Positions 46,344 to 58,406 are shown, counted from the first letter of the stretch. The stretch: DNA of 64,000 bases from Parapristionchus giblindavisi (GCA_943737045.1 CALSFV010000224.1:310001-374000), one strand, 5' to 3'. Notes: generated from the sequence alone by a model not told the origin. Numbers and translations: made by a program.

Positions 46344-47760
46344 CTGCCATTTTTTGCAGTAATCTAATACAGATGAAATCCCTTGCGAAAGTTGGAGATG
46401 AGAAGTCATAGGTTGTATATGACTATAAGTAGAAAACAGTTTGATGTCATCAGCAAAAAGACGAATGCCCACTAAAGGGAGAGTGTCTATAACCCTGGGT
46501 AGTTCCGAAAGATAGATTAAAAATAGTAATGGCCCTAAAACTGTACCTTGAGGAACTCTTGATGTTACCTCCCTCTCGGAGGAGAGGGAGTTATCGACAC
46601 GTACTCTTAAACTTCTATTAGCTAAAAATGAATTAAACCATGTCAAAAGATTACGTCTGATTCCGATAGATTCCAACTTGAATATGAGTTTTGAGTGAGA
46701 AACGGAATCAAAAGCCTTCGCAAGATCAATATAGATAACGTCAGTACAGAGATCACGATCAATAGAGTCACGCCACGATTGAGTGCAATGTAAAAGTTGA
46801 GATACGGTAGATCGACCAGACATAAAACCGTACTGTTCCGTGGGGATCATAGAATGGATGTTACACCATTTTAAGATACGTGGTTTAAGGAAACGTTCCA
46901 AAACCTTACATGCAATTGGAGTGAGCGAAATGGGTCGAAATTGGGAGACATCAGAAGGCGACGGTACCTTGGGTATTGGAACAATTGTGGCGATTTTCCA
47001 CACTGATGGAACCTGCCCTAAGGCGATAGAGAAATTGAATATAACGGAAAGAGGATAGGCTAGAGACGAGGAACAATTCTTATAGATGATAGAAGGAATG
47101 TAATCGGAGGGCAAAGAACAGGAAGAGCTAACACGTTTAAGAAGATAACAAACATCCATGGGCATAATAGTAGGAATAGATAAAGACTGAGAGATTGATG
47201 AAGATAGAGGAGGGAGGGTCCTGTCATCAGTGGTATACATTGTCTGAAAGTAGTCAGCCAATGCATTGACCTTAGACCCAATAGATAAAAGAGGATTTCC
47301 AGAAGAATCGCGTATACAACCTATTTTTGGTCTTTCCTTTCAGACGAGAGCTAAGGTAGTTATAAAATCCTTTACCATGTAGTTTAGAAAGTATTTTGTT
47401 TTCACGATTTCTAACAAACTTCCTTATCTCTCGCTGAAGCCGTGCACAAACAGTCTGATACAATGGACGAACAGGATGAAGATGGATCTTATTGAATAAA
47501 GCACGTTTATGTGAGATCAAAGATCGAATGTGTGAAGGGTATTGATCGAAGGGAATAGGAGCTTTACAAATAGGAACATACTTTGGTAGAAGAGACAAAA
47601 CATAAGAGGTAAATTTAGCATGCAAGTCATCAATAGATGTAAAATCATTAAGTATTGAGTCCACTTCTCGAGTGTTCCTTTGAGATATCATTCTGGCTAA
47701 ATGTGCTTCGTAATTCACTAGCAGGTATACACTAGCAACTAAAATATACTACAATGACCG
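46344..47760 (-). pseudogene. LINE ORF2, linker and reverse transcriptase
   Basis: N-terminal linker (47272-47718, YPSHIRSLISHKRALFNKIH), then RT motifs: FRPISLTPIACKVLERFLKP, IDLAKAFDSVSHSKLI, RVPQGTVLGPLLFLIYLSEL, FADDIKLF and CKKWQL. One frameshift near 47270 separates linker and RT, so the copy is inactive. No endonuclease domain is seen, so it is 5'-truncated. A CR1/Jockey-type clade is inferred from motif style. Confidence 0.88.
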
Positions 47761-48546
47761 TTATTAAGCCTAAACCAATTGAGGAAAAACACAGCAATGA
47801 CGAAAAGGAACTGCCACTTCCACAGTTAAAACGCGCTCTCTGTAAGGGCGGAGGGGGGAGGGCACAAAGTTTCAAAATCATCCTAGACCATTCATATTTG
47901 GTGGTTAGAGTCCCTAGGGGTGGGATACACTTCAGCCAAAAAATTGGCCCCAGTTATCGATTTTTCATCTACCAAAACTGAAAAAATCAAATTGATTTTT
48001 TCCAATCGTGTCATATATCATTCGAAAGAGCGTTGAAAGTTATGTAAAACTGACAAATTTCAAAAGATTTCGTTCATCGGTTTTTGAGAAAACTCCGATT
48101 TTTCGAAAAAATGATTTTTTTCCTTTCGTTAAATAGCAGACCACTTTCCAGAAAACACTTTCCAGTTATTCCTGAATTAGTTGATATTTTGTGTAAAAAT
48201 GGATGGGCTATCCCAATAACACACTCATTTTAACCATCTCCATTCCAGAACATGACATATTGGCAAAAAACTAGCGGTTTTTAGAGTTACAATCGTCGAC
48301 GCAGGTTCGAATCCGGTCGCGAGACAAATTTTTGCAAACTTTTTTTAGTTCCTTTTTGGCTTCTAATCATATTTTTTCGATGTTTTGGACTGTTTTAAAT
48401 GGTTTTCAGATAGATCAATATCTAAAATGCAATGTTCTGAAAGTAGAAATTTATATTTTTAAACATTTGTACATTTGGGACATCAAGAACTTACATCTTC
48501 ATCATTTGAATACATCTTTCTCAACAGAATTAACGTCGGTTTGTTC

Positions 48547-49053
48547 TCAATCCACCAATTCAATTGTTTCGTCCATCTTGAAAATTTCGTTCTTGTTCTT
48601 TCTGATGGAAGTCACTATTACTCCGGTATTTTTTACTCGCGGGGCACACCGTTCAATCCCGTGGTGTACGCCGCGAGGTACACCACGTGGTAGAACATTT
48701 CGAAGGGGTACCTCGCGAGCTGCAGCCTCTAGACGGGGAGCCCCGCGAGGTGAATGACGGCGTGCCCCGTGGGGCAGGAGGGACGGTGTGCCCCGCGAGA
48801 TTTGATGTCCACCCCGCGAGGCACACCATCTCTTCCACACCGTGGTTCACCTCGCGGTGTACCCCGCGAGATTTGGCCTCTTAACGGTGTTCCCGCGAGC
48901 AAAAAAAAACCAGAGTAGATCTTCATCAGATATCAACGCCTTATCATCAATTGCATCAGCTTCCTTCTTATCCAATTCGTTCAGCAAATTCCTCCATTCT
49001 GTATCCAAGTGAAGTTCATCGCTATTCACATCGATAGTAGAATATTTCCACAT
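48547..49053 (-). pseudogene. Acidic ORF remnant interrupted by GC-rich repeat
   Basis: Starts MWKYSTIDVNSDELHLDTEW, runs through NELDKKEADAIDDKALISDE, then enters the CTCGCGGGG repeat where frames break, and resumes as TGVIVTSIRKNKNEIFKMDE to a stop at 48547. The protein-like flanks suggest a gene into which the repeat expanded. No family recognised. Confidence 0.4.
48625..48900. repeat. GC-rich near-palindromic minisatellite (CCCCGCGAGGT motif)
   Basis: About nine degenerate units of CCCCGCGAG / CTCGCGGGG in both orientations with acaccg-type spacers of 15-35 bp, in an otherwise AT-rich element. Units are too variable and spacers too irregular for a CRISPR array. Confidence 0.75.
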
Positions 49054-50030
49054 TTAAAGGGACCTGAAAAATTAAGTGTTTAAATTCGCTGGAGATCCCC
49101 ATACGGAGATATCGAACTAGAATTTATCATAGAAATCAGCAAAAATCACAACGCAAGTGGTGGTGGAATTCGTCAGCTTAGGCCTTTGAACCTGAGAGAA
49201 TCCAATATGACATCAATAGACAGATGTTTGTTAGGGAAGTTCTATACCCATCCATGATCTCTTTTTATTCACTGGTTGATGAGACAGATCAGATATCAGC
49301 CTATTCCTTATGCCAATCAACTATCGATTTGGCAAAGAGTCACTTCTTATCCTGGATATATTTTCTCTTTTTACTTTAATTTTTAGAGAGATCTGACCCA
49401 TCGAACTTGATCTGACCCACCGAACCGGGTTACGGTAGATTACGGTAGTTTACAATAACTCATAATCATACCGCGCACATAGTGACCATTTGGACAATTT
49501 ATATTGAAATCTGACCCACCGCACTTGATCTGACCCACCGAACCGGGTTACGCTAGATTACGGTAACTCACCATCGCGTGGACACGTGTACGCGTGTCGC
49601 GAAAGTCTTGGCAGCAAGTTGAGTCTCTGGGGTCTCTGGGGGCGCGTTTGGCGGTCGGCAAACGGCATTGAGGGATGCGATGCAAGGCTCCACCCTACAT
49701 TAACATTCGAGCGTTACATCCATTTTAGGACCTCGCTTTTACATGGTTTCGGATATGGTACCGACTTCGGACCAATGGAGCTCGTTGCCGATATGTGGCC
49801 GAGTAGGAAAAGTTCAAAGGTCAATTATTGGTTGTAGATATACAGGTGATGAGGAATCGAACGATACCCTTCCCACTCGTCTTGGATGATTTTGGGCGAA
49901 ATCACGCCTCATTGCAAAAGTGCAGCGGAGTTAGTAAAGATCAAAGATCAATATGTGTCATGATAGTGTTACCGATGCTGTTCACAATGATACTCATCGC
50001 ATGGTTCTAGGACCCCGACGAGCCGAGTTA

Positions 50031-50106
50031 TTCCCCGTTGCGGAAATGTCCGTTGCGGAAATGCCGTTGCGGAAAAAGCGGTTGCGGAAATGCCGTTGCG
50101 GAAATG
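50031..50106. repeat. Tandem gttgcggaaatg repeat and C-run
   Basis: About five imperfect copies of cgttgcggaaatgtc followed by a ~15-base C-run, inside the 47830-50846 element. Confidence 0.85.
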
Positions 50107-51176
50107 TCACCCCCCCCCCCCCCGAAATAAAGAGTCAAGGCCATTGCGGGCCGCAACCCCCGAATAGCCAACTCTAGTTGCCAGTATCGTCATAGGCACG
50201 CACCTAAAATTTTTTCAACGATTCATCGATTTTAGTGACTGCTTTAGAAAATAAGTTTTCATGCCGGAAAACAACAACTGAAATAACTAGAAATCATGTG
50301 ACATATTATGAAAACCATTTAAAACAGTCCTAAACATTTTGTCCCGCGACCGGATTCAAACCTGCGTCGACGATTGTAACTCTAAAAACCGCAAGTTTTT
50401 TGCCAATATGTCATGTTCTGGAATGGAGATGATTAAAATGAGTGTGTTATTCGGATAGCCCATCCATTTTTACACAAAATATCAACTAATTCAGGAATAA
50501 CTGTTTTCTGGAAAGTGGTCTGCTATTTAACGAAAGGAAAAAAATCTTGCATTTTTTTCCGAAAAATCGGATTTTTCTCAAAAACCGATGAACGAAATCT
50601 TTTGAAACTTGTCAGTTTTACATAACTTTCAACGCTCTTTCGAATGATATATGACGCGATTGAAAAAAATCAATTTGATTTTTTCAGTTTTGGTAGATCA
50701 AAAATCGATAATTGGTGCCAATTTTATGGCTGAAGTGTATCCCACCCCTAGGGACTCTAACCACCAAATATGAATGGTCTAGGATGATTTCGAAACTTTG
50801 TGCCCTCCCCCTGTCGCTGTCCCCCCGCTGTTAGGGAGAGTGCGTTTTAAATCTATCGTACCGTACACAGTAACCTCTCCATCTCTCGTACTCTCCACGG
50901 TTATCTCCATACCTTCCTATTCCTCTATAGAATCGTTTCCTTTCAACCACTGCTCGTTCATCTCCCACTTCATATATTATAGTTCAATCGTTCCCTCTTC
51001 AACATCTTCACGCACACCCTGTTCAATCGGGGATTACTTCTATTTAGATGATACGATGAACATATTTTAGATAAACTATTCAGAGAAGCTAGATGAAGAT
51101 ACCCATGAAGATATCACTCACGATAGGCGTATTGCGATATGCGTATCTAAAGGGAATGACCCTTAGCTATCAACGT

Positions 51177-51258
51177 GCAGCGATGTCCGAGTGGTTAAGG
51201 AGATAGACTTGAAATCTATTGGGCATTGCCCGCGTAGGTTCGAACCCTGCTCGCTGCG
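51177..51258 (+). tRNA. tRNA-Ser (anticodon TGA)
   Basis: Intact 82-nt copy identical in stems to 45-126. Confidence 0.93.
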
Positions 51259-51477
51259 ATATATTTTGCATTTTTTTCTCCATATTCATAGTTGCAAGAA
51301 AGCTACTCGCCATTGTCGGCTCCTTGACAGGATTTTCCTATACAATATACGGGAGAATTTGTTGATGATCAATCTGACGTCGAGTCGCTCACACAATTTC
51401 GTTCTGCTCTCGCTGCAGCCAAATGGAGAAATGTAAACTAATTAAGGGATGGCGAGAGGAGAGGGAGAGCTAGTTCA

Positions 51478-52190
51478 ATGCAAATTTTGCTTGTCCAAAA
51501 ATCAGGAAATTGCCAAGGGTTCTGCCTTCAGTTTCGTCCCACCTCTGATGTCCTCCTCGACGGCAACAACTTCATGAACGATGATGTACCCGCGGAGGAG
51601 ATTGAGGTGGCAATGAAGAAGAACGAGGAGGTCGTCATTCCCGTATCCAGCAAGGTACGATACTGGACGCTGGATACGGTAATGAGATTGGTACGGCAGT
51701 AGGATTTGTTGATTATTAGTGTAGAATTATTGTTAAGACAAAACTCCTTCACTGTATCAATTGTGTAGGCGATTTGTTCTATAGTAAGGCATGGTGAAAC
51801 ATGAATTCCACTTTTTTTTCAAATGATGATTGTATTGATATTGTGCCGTGACACGGTATTCATGATGCGGTGTAGTACTGTAGTACCAGTATACTCTAAT
51901 CGTTGTAAATATCGATTGATTGATTGGTTGTTGTGCTCCTATTTGTGTATGTATCGTGTCTCTCACAGAACAAGAAGAAGTCTCAGTCTCAATCGGCTCA
52001 ACATCATTAAGGTAGACGTGGCGGTCCCTACCAGCACCATCAGCAGCAGCACTACCACTCCAACGTGCAGCACCTGCAGTATCGCGACCGCCATATCCGC
52101 CGCGGTGAACTCGTCTGCGGTCGAGCGGAAGGGAAGCGTCAGTGGCGCGTCGGTCGCGTCGACCGCAAGCGCGAAGGTGTCGTGATTTTG
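51478..52190 (+). pseudogene. Two-exon Q/H-rich gene, copy C1 (nonsense)
   Basis: Exon 1 51478-51654: MQILLVQKSGNCQGFCLQF, then RPTSDVLLDGNNFMNDDVPA, ending PVSSK at a GTACGA donor. Exon 2 from 51969, after ctctcacag, in matching phase: NKKKSQSQSAQHH, then TAA where the other copies have CAA, then a Gln/His/Tyr-rich tract and RDRHIRRGELVCG. The in-frame TAA would truncate it. I do not recognise the family; low-complexity Q/H with Gly/Arg suggests an RNA-associated protein, which is only a guess. Confidence 0.5.
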
Positions 52191-52841
52191 TTTTTTTTAT
52201 TGTACATTTTTAGTATATATTTTATATTTTTATATCGTATGTGGGATGTGGTAGTGATACGTTTGTCTGTCATTCTTCTTCCCCTTTTCTCCATATTGTG
52301 TAGTGGAACTGTAAAAAAAGAAGAACTTTACTATTTTTGCGCCTCTGAATAATTTTTGATCTTTGCTGAAGTTGACTACTTCGTTTGATGAGTGAATTGC
52401 TCTAGTTTTTGCTCTAAGTAGATGGATAAATCAATGAATAAGTGTGCTTCAGAACTGGTCTCATCAGCATCAGCCTCACCCGACCAATGGGACGACGAAG
52501 CAACTCCGGCGGCATCGTGCGTTCACGTCGTCCACCTCTGGAACTACTGGACCCTCTAATGTCAGGAAGGTAGGACGGGAGTAGTGGGGATTTAGGGGAG
52601 AGATGAAACACGAATGAGACGGTTACGCATATGAGTGCTACATTTTGTATGGATAAAACTTTTGTGTATTATTGTGTTGAGATCGATATTAATCTATGCG
52701 AATATCCGAATCAATATATCATATTCATATTAGATATTGACTGGAAGACAGACGGTTGCATATGAAAAATTATAAATCTATGCACGTTTTGTTGAAAATA
52801 TTCATGCAGCTATGAATATGGAGAAAAAATGCAAAAGATTT

Positions 52842-52923
52842 CGCAGCGAGCAGGGTTCGAACATACGCGGGCAATGCCCAATAGATTTCTAGTCTATCTC
52901 CTTAACCACTCGGACATCGCTGC
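52842..52923 (-). tRNA. tRNA-Ser with anticodon AGA (changed from TGA)
   Basis: Same tRNA family, but the loop reads CTAGAAA, giving AGA. It remains a serine anticodon (UCU, and UCC if the first A is modified to inosine). A second change makes the T-stem GTATG, losing one pair, so function is uncertain. Confidence 0.75.
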
Positions 52924-53602
52924 ACGTGGAGAGGTGAAGTTCCTTCCCTTTAGATACGGATATCGCAATACGAATAACGAGAGTGATAACTTCATGAGTC
53001 ATCATCTAGCTTCTCTGAATAGTTAATCTAAACCATCTTCATCGTATCATCCAAATGTAGGTAATCCCTGACTGAACTGTTTGTGCGTGAAGATGTTAAA
53101 GAGGGAACGATCGAACTATGATAGCTGAAATGGGTGATGATGAGTATTGGTGAAAGGAAAAGAGACTACAGCAAGAATTTTTTTCCAATCGGCTCGAAAT
53201 GAACTGTTCTAGAAGTTCCTCAACAAAGGATACGTGCAAAAACGCCATCTTCTACCTGTTTTCTTCGAAAAACTGATTTTTTTGAGTACAATACGCTAAT
53301 TTACTCAAAATTTTTCCACAAAGGATACGATTTTTATTTGCGATTTTTATTCTCCATCCTCTAATTGAGGTACGTACATACTTCACCCGTCATAATTCGG
53401 TTACCCAATACCGTTTCTCAGAGGTGACCCGGACTTTGCTTATTTTCATTCAAAAAAAAAATCATCTCTGTTCATTATTATACAAATTTGCAATCATGCT
53501 ATATCGACGAGCTCTACAAAAATGACTTAGTATTACAAGTCATGAAATTTGACCGTATTCAAGATATTTTAGGGAAAAAATCCGTTTTTTTTTCACTAGC
53601 CA

Positions 53603-54440
53603 ATGTTGTGCAATGTAATCGATTTACTACGAAACGGTGCTCTTTGCTTACACTGCTGGTACTGCAAGACTAAGATGAGAATATTTATGGGAAAGGAGAA
53701 GAACATCGACACTCACGAGCAGATGTTCGTCGCCCTTACAACTGGGAAACTTCGAAGAGTATTTGAGCATCTGGGAACTGTGAAGCACGAGGAACTACCG
53801 AACTCGACGATCAACGGCATATCGAAGCCCGGCCGTTTTGAATTCAAGGACGACACCATCTCTGCGTGGAGATTCAGAGGCATCGGAAAGGGGAATGAGA
53901 GTGAGGGGACAGAAAGGAATCAATAGTTCCATCACTTTCCATAGTCATGGAGGCAAGTTGTCGAGTTATGGACTGGAGAATGAGAAAACGCAGAAGATCG
54001 CCAACGAAGAGGAGTCCCATTTCTGATTCTTCCCGACCAAGCAGTCGACTGTAGAGCACGACAATGAGGACGATGAATCAGTGACTGGACAAGTCCCTGT
54101 CATGAGACTGACGCCCTCTTCCCCGCTCTCTCCTAAGGACAACGAAGAAGGGATGCAAGTACAACCAGAAGGCGAAGGATCTGGTCACTGTGCTTTCAAC
54201 GAGTACTATAATGGTGACAAGAAGCTGCGTACGGAGGAGGCCGAGAAGAGAATGAAGGAGAGAATGGATATCTTTCCCGCTGAGAGAATGAACCACGAGC
54301 AAATCAAGAACCTCGCCAGAACTCTCGTGGATTTGGAGGATGCAGGGATTCAGATCAAGGAGGAGGTCGAGGTAGAAGAGGATGATAGAGAGAGAACGGT
54401 TGTGATCTATGATTTCCTTCATAGTGATCTCAAAGAGTAA
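53603..54440 (+). pseudogene. Zinc-finger-element gene relative, copy C (broken)
   Basis: MLCNVIDLLRNGALCLHCWY, MRIFMGKEKN, WRFRGIG, then a 1-nt shift near 53890. It continues SSITFHSHGGKLSSYGL, a stop after EEESHF, then an open 119-aa frame (54081-54440) with GEGSGHCAFNEYYNGDKKLR to YDFLHSDLKE. It lacks the inverted duplicate of A and B and so keeps the best collinearity with the element gene, minus its C2H2 finger. Confidence 0.6.
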
Positions 54441-54960
54441 TTCTATGATCCGGATATTTGTTTCGATCATTCTGATTCCGATATCGGAAAGATATATGAA
54501 TAGTTTCAGAATGCGTATTTTCCAATGATTCCTTGAATATCTAAGATACGCATAAATATCTTTGCTCTTTTATGTGTTGTTCCTTACTGTAACAATATTA
54601 ACAACTAATATAAGCAAAACACATTGGTGAAAGCAAAGAGCACCGTTTCCCAACCTCTGCTACATGACATGCTAGATTACACTCGATCTCTTGTTAATAC
54701 CATCTCTGTCACCATGAAGACTAATCTATAAGAGGCGAGTGTGAAACAGGAACGCGCCTGGTTGAATGTATGTGAAATGTATGCGACCGCGACGATAAGT
54801 CAATGCTATTGGAGGAATAGAACGCTTGAAAAAACAAATCTTATTGTCAGTAAAGTATTACTAAATATATATTACTAATACAGTGAGTGATTATAAGTTA
54901 AAATAATAACAAAAAAAAACAACAAATCGGACTGAGCACAAGTGTGGTCTCGGCGCTGGT

Positions 54961-55239
54961 TTACGTCTCGAGGGGCGCGAGGGGCGTGGACGCGGCATCC
55001 GGACTGACGCGTGCGGATTGCTCGTTGACTAGCGCGGATGACGCGTACACCTGCGAGTCCTCTGTGGAAGATTGCTGACCTACCTGTATAGCAGCAAAAT
55101 AGAGACCACTGTCTTTTAAAATTCGATGTATCGCAGATTGCCCTCGGACGACATTCAATGTATTCAACAAAATCATAAAACGAGAAAGCTCCGGGACAAG
55201 ATCTTGTGGCACAATTGTTTCATATTCACTTCTGGACAT
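54961..55239 (-). CDS. Hypothetical 92-aa protein (block C copy)
   Basis: Homologue of 2321-2614 with MSRSEYETIVPQDLVPELSR at the start and the same APLET end. Frame conservation with a multiple-of-three indel suggests past coding constraint. Function unknown. Confidence 0.4.
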   Translation of the reverse strand: MSRSEYETIVPQDLVPELSRFMILLNTLNVVRGQSAIHRILKDSGLYFAAIQVGQQSSTEDSQVYASSALVNEQSARVSPDAASTPLAPLET

Positions 55240-55967
55240 TATTTTCCAACATTACATTCAAAAATTAGCACTGTAACGAGAAAAATTCATATATTAATAA
55301 ATATATGAAATAGTTTTGATTATTTTAGCGAGATCTTAATTGAAATCATTTCTAAAAAAAATGATAAAGTGAACTTTTTCGACAACAAAACGTGCATAGA
55401 TTCATAATTTTTCATATGCAACCGTCTGTATTCCAGTCAATATCTAATATGAATATGATATATTGATTCGGATATTCGCATAGATTAATATCGATCTCAA
55501 CACAATAATACACAAAAGTTTTATCCATACAAAATGTAGCACTCATATGCGTAACCGTCTCATTCGTGTTTCACCTCTCCCCTAAATCCACACTACTTCC
55601 GCCGCACCTTCTTGATAGTAGAGGGTCCCGTTGGTCCTCCAGAGGAGGACGACGTGGACGCACGATGGTGCAGGAGTTGCTTCGTCGTCCCATTGGTCGG
55701 GTTGGGCTGATGCTGATGAGACCAGTTCTGAAGCACACTTATTCATTCATTTATCCATCTACTTAGAGCAAAAACTAGAGCAATTTCACTCATCAAAAGA
55801 AGTAGACAACTTGAGCAAAGATCAAAAATTATTCAGAGGCGCAAAAATAGTAAAGTTCTTCTTTTTTTACAGTTCCACTACACAATATGGAGAAAAGGGG
55901 AAGAAGAATGACAGACAAACGTATCACTACCACATCCCACATACGATATAAAAATATAAAATATATA

Positions 55968-56740
55968 CTAAAAATGTACAATAAAAAACAAAATCACGAC
56001 ACCTTCGCGCTTGCGGTCGACGCGACCGACGCGCCACTGACGCTTCCCTTCCGCTCGACCGCAGACGAGTTCACCGCGGCGGATATGGCGGTCGCGATGC
56101 TGCAGGTGCTGCACGATGGAGTGGTAGTGCTGCTGCTGATGGTGCTGGTAGGGACCGCCGCGTCCACCTTGATGATGTTGAGCCGATTGAGACTGAGACT
56201 GCGCCGCCGACTTCTTCTTGTTCTGATACATACACAAATAGGAGCACAACAACCAATCAATCAATCGATATTTACAACGATTAGAGTATACTGGTACTAC
56301 AGTACTACACCGCACCATGACTACCGTGTCACGGCACAATATCAATACAATCACCATTTGTCACTAGTGGAATTCATGTTTCTCCACGTCTTACTATAGA
56401 ACAAATCGCCTACACAATTGATGCATTGAGGAAGCTTTTTCTTAATAATAATTCTACACTAATAATCAACAAATCCTCCTGCAGTACCAATCGCATTACC
56501 GTATCCACATATCAACGTAACCCTTCACATTACCGTACCCCTACCTACTGTAACCCTCGTACTACCGAAACCAGCGCCCAGTACCGTACCTTGCTGGACA
56601 CGGGAATGAAGACCTCCTCGTTCTCCTTCATCGCTTCCTCACATCTCCTCCGCTTGTACATCATCATTCATGAAGTTGTTGCCGTCGAGGAGGACGTCAG
56701 AGGTGGGACGAAACTGAAGGCAGAACCCTTGGCACTTGCC
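55968..56740 (-). pseudogene. Two-exon Q/H-rich gene, copy C2 (frameshift)
   Basis: Inverted relative of 51478-52190. Exon 2 (up to 56222) is open: NKKKSAAQSQSQSAQHHQGG, RGGPYQHHQQQHYHSIVQHL. Exon 1 (from 56590) has FCLQFRPTSDVLLDGNNFMN, but a 1-nt insertion after AEEM brings TGA. The lesions differ from copy C1. Confidence 0.5.
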
Positions 56741-56898
56741 TGAGTTTTGGACAGCGAAAATTTACATTGAACTAGCTATCCCTCTCCACTCGCCATTCCT
56801 TATTAATTTCCATTTCACCATTTGGCTGCAGCGAGAGCAGAACGAAATTGGGTGAGCGACTCGACGTCAGATTGATCATCAACAAATTCTCTCGTATA

Positions 56899-57441
56899 CA
56901 GTACAGCCCGATCTCCTTTTGTACACGAGTAACACTGCGGCGCGCAGAGGCGCTCATTTGCGCTCATCATTTATTTCTGCGGGTACTGAATACTTTCCTA
57001 TTCTCAAAGTCTTAATCATGAGTTTCCGTTATGAAAAGTTGTTTTAATGACTAAAAAAACTGAAACAAAATTTCTATTAAGGAGAAAAAACAATTAAAAG
57101 GCAAATTACACTAGTCTCAAAATGATGGGTACTGTAAATTTCGAAAAATGTCTTACGGCGATAGTGCGATCGATTCGTGATATTACAGTATACCTTTCCA
57201 GTAAAAATTACCCATCGTTTTCGGACCAGTGTGATTTGTCTTTTAATTGCTTTTTCTCATTAATACAAATTTTGTTTCAGTTTCTTTAGTCATTAAAACA
57301 ACTTTTCATAACGGAAGCTCATGATTAAGACTTTGAGAATCGAAAAGTATTCAGTACCCGCAGAAATAAATGATGAGCGCAAATGAGCGCCTCTGCGCGC
57401 CGCAGTGTTACTCGTGTGCAAAAGGAGATCGGGCTGTACTG
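56899..57441. mobile_element. 543-bp TA-flanked MITE (Tc1/mariner type)
   Basis: Termini CAGTACAGCCCGATCTCC and complement; TA at 56897-56898 and 57442-57443. Related flanks near 4112 read cccgTATATTACAGG without the insert. The CAGT start is typical of Tc1-like ends. No ORF. Confidence 0.82.
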
Positions 57442-57798
57442 TATTACAGGAAAATCCTGTCAAGGAGCCGACAATGGCGAGTTGCTCAAAGCGACTCTGG
57501 TCTTTTATTAGTGATCTACCAGCATTCAGCCAAATCTCAATGAAAATCGGTTTTCAAGAGCCTCAACGACGAACTTTGACGTGAGCTCCTGAAGAGATGA
57601 TTGATCCTATCCACGGACCATCGAAAACTGTGGAGAGAACTCAAGTGTGTTGCAAATCAGAGAATTTTGATTAATCCTTGTTAGTTAATATGGATTATAA
57701 GCTTTGGAAGGCGTCACGACTCGAGATAGGACGGAGCGACTCGGTTGTGGTTAAAATATTCATGCAACTATGAATATGGTGAAAAATGCAAAAGATTT

Positions 57799-57880
57799 CG
57801 CAGCGAGCAGGGTTCGAACCTGCGCGGGCAATGCCCAATAGATTTCAAGTCTATCTCCTTAACCACTCGGACATCGCTGC
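57799..57880 (-). tRNA. tRNA-Ser (anticodon TGA), best-paired copy
   Basis: As the others, but the T-stem is GCAGG/CCTGC, a full Watson-Crick stem, so it is the strongest candidate for the parental functional gene. Confidence 0.95.
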
Positions 57881-58106
57881 ACGTGGAGACCTAATGATCC
57901 TTCCCTTTAGATAGGGATATAGCAATCCGAATAACGAGAGTGATAACTTCATGAGTCATCATCTAGCTTTTCTGAATAGTTTATCTAAAACATGTTCATC
58001 TTATCATCTAATGTCGGACTGAACAAGATGTTGGAGAGGGAACGATTGAACTATAATCGATGAAATGGGAGATGGACGAGTAGTGGTGAAAGGAAACGAT
58101 TCTATA

Positions 58107-58406
58107 CTGCATCGTTACATTTGCCTGACGCGCCGACGCAGTCACGTAAAAAAACGTTACATTTGGCGACGCGCGCGTCGACGTCAATTTTGGAGTGTGT
58201 TGGGTCCCAAGTGGAAAACCCTGATTGTCATCAGGGTACGTTAGGAAGTTACCGTAACCATTTTTTTAGGAAGTTACCGTCGATCAATATTGGTTGGCTA
58301 CCGTAACCTTCTACCGTACCCCTGATGACATTCAGGGTTTTCCACTTGGGACCCAACACACTCTAAAATTGACGGCGTCGGCGCGTCAGGCAAATGTAAC
58401 GATGCA
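58107..58406. mobile_element. 300-bp TA-flanked MITE
   Basis: Termini (C)TGCATCGTTACATTTGCC; TA at 58105-58106 and 58407-58408. The sister block reads attctatagaggaatgatg at about 4560-4577 with no insert. The centre contains inverted taccgtaacc motifs. Confidence 0.82.

Larger units (their letters stand above)
47830..50846. mobile_element. 3.0-kb TTAA-flanked element with ~570-bp arms
   Basis: TTAA at 47826-47829 and 50847-50850; termini AACGC(G/A)CTCTC. The empty relative is at 30319-30322, where the site reads GTAA with matching flanks on both sides. Arms 47830-48400 and 50300-50846 include a tRNA 3'-half-like stretch (CGCAGGTTCGAATCCGGTCG). The interior holds the GC-rich repeat, an acidic ORF, and two copies of a 45-bp unit (gacccaccgaaccgggttac, near 49420 and 49545). 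Confidence 0.83.

Noticed and set aside
48625..48900. CRISPR-like array
   Set aside because: Repeat units are degenerate, occur in both orientations and have irregular spacers; the context is a eukaryotic transposon.
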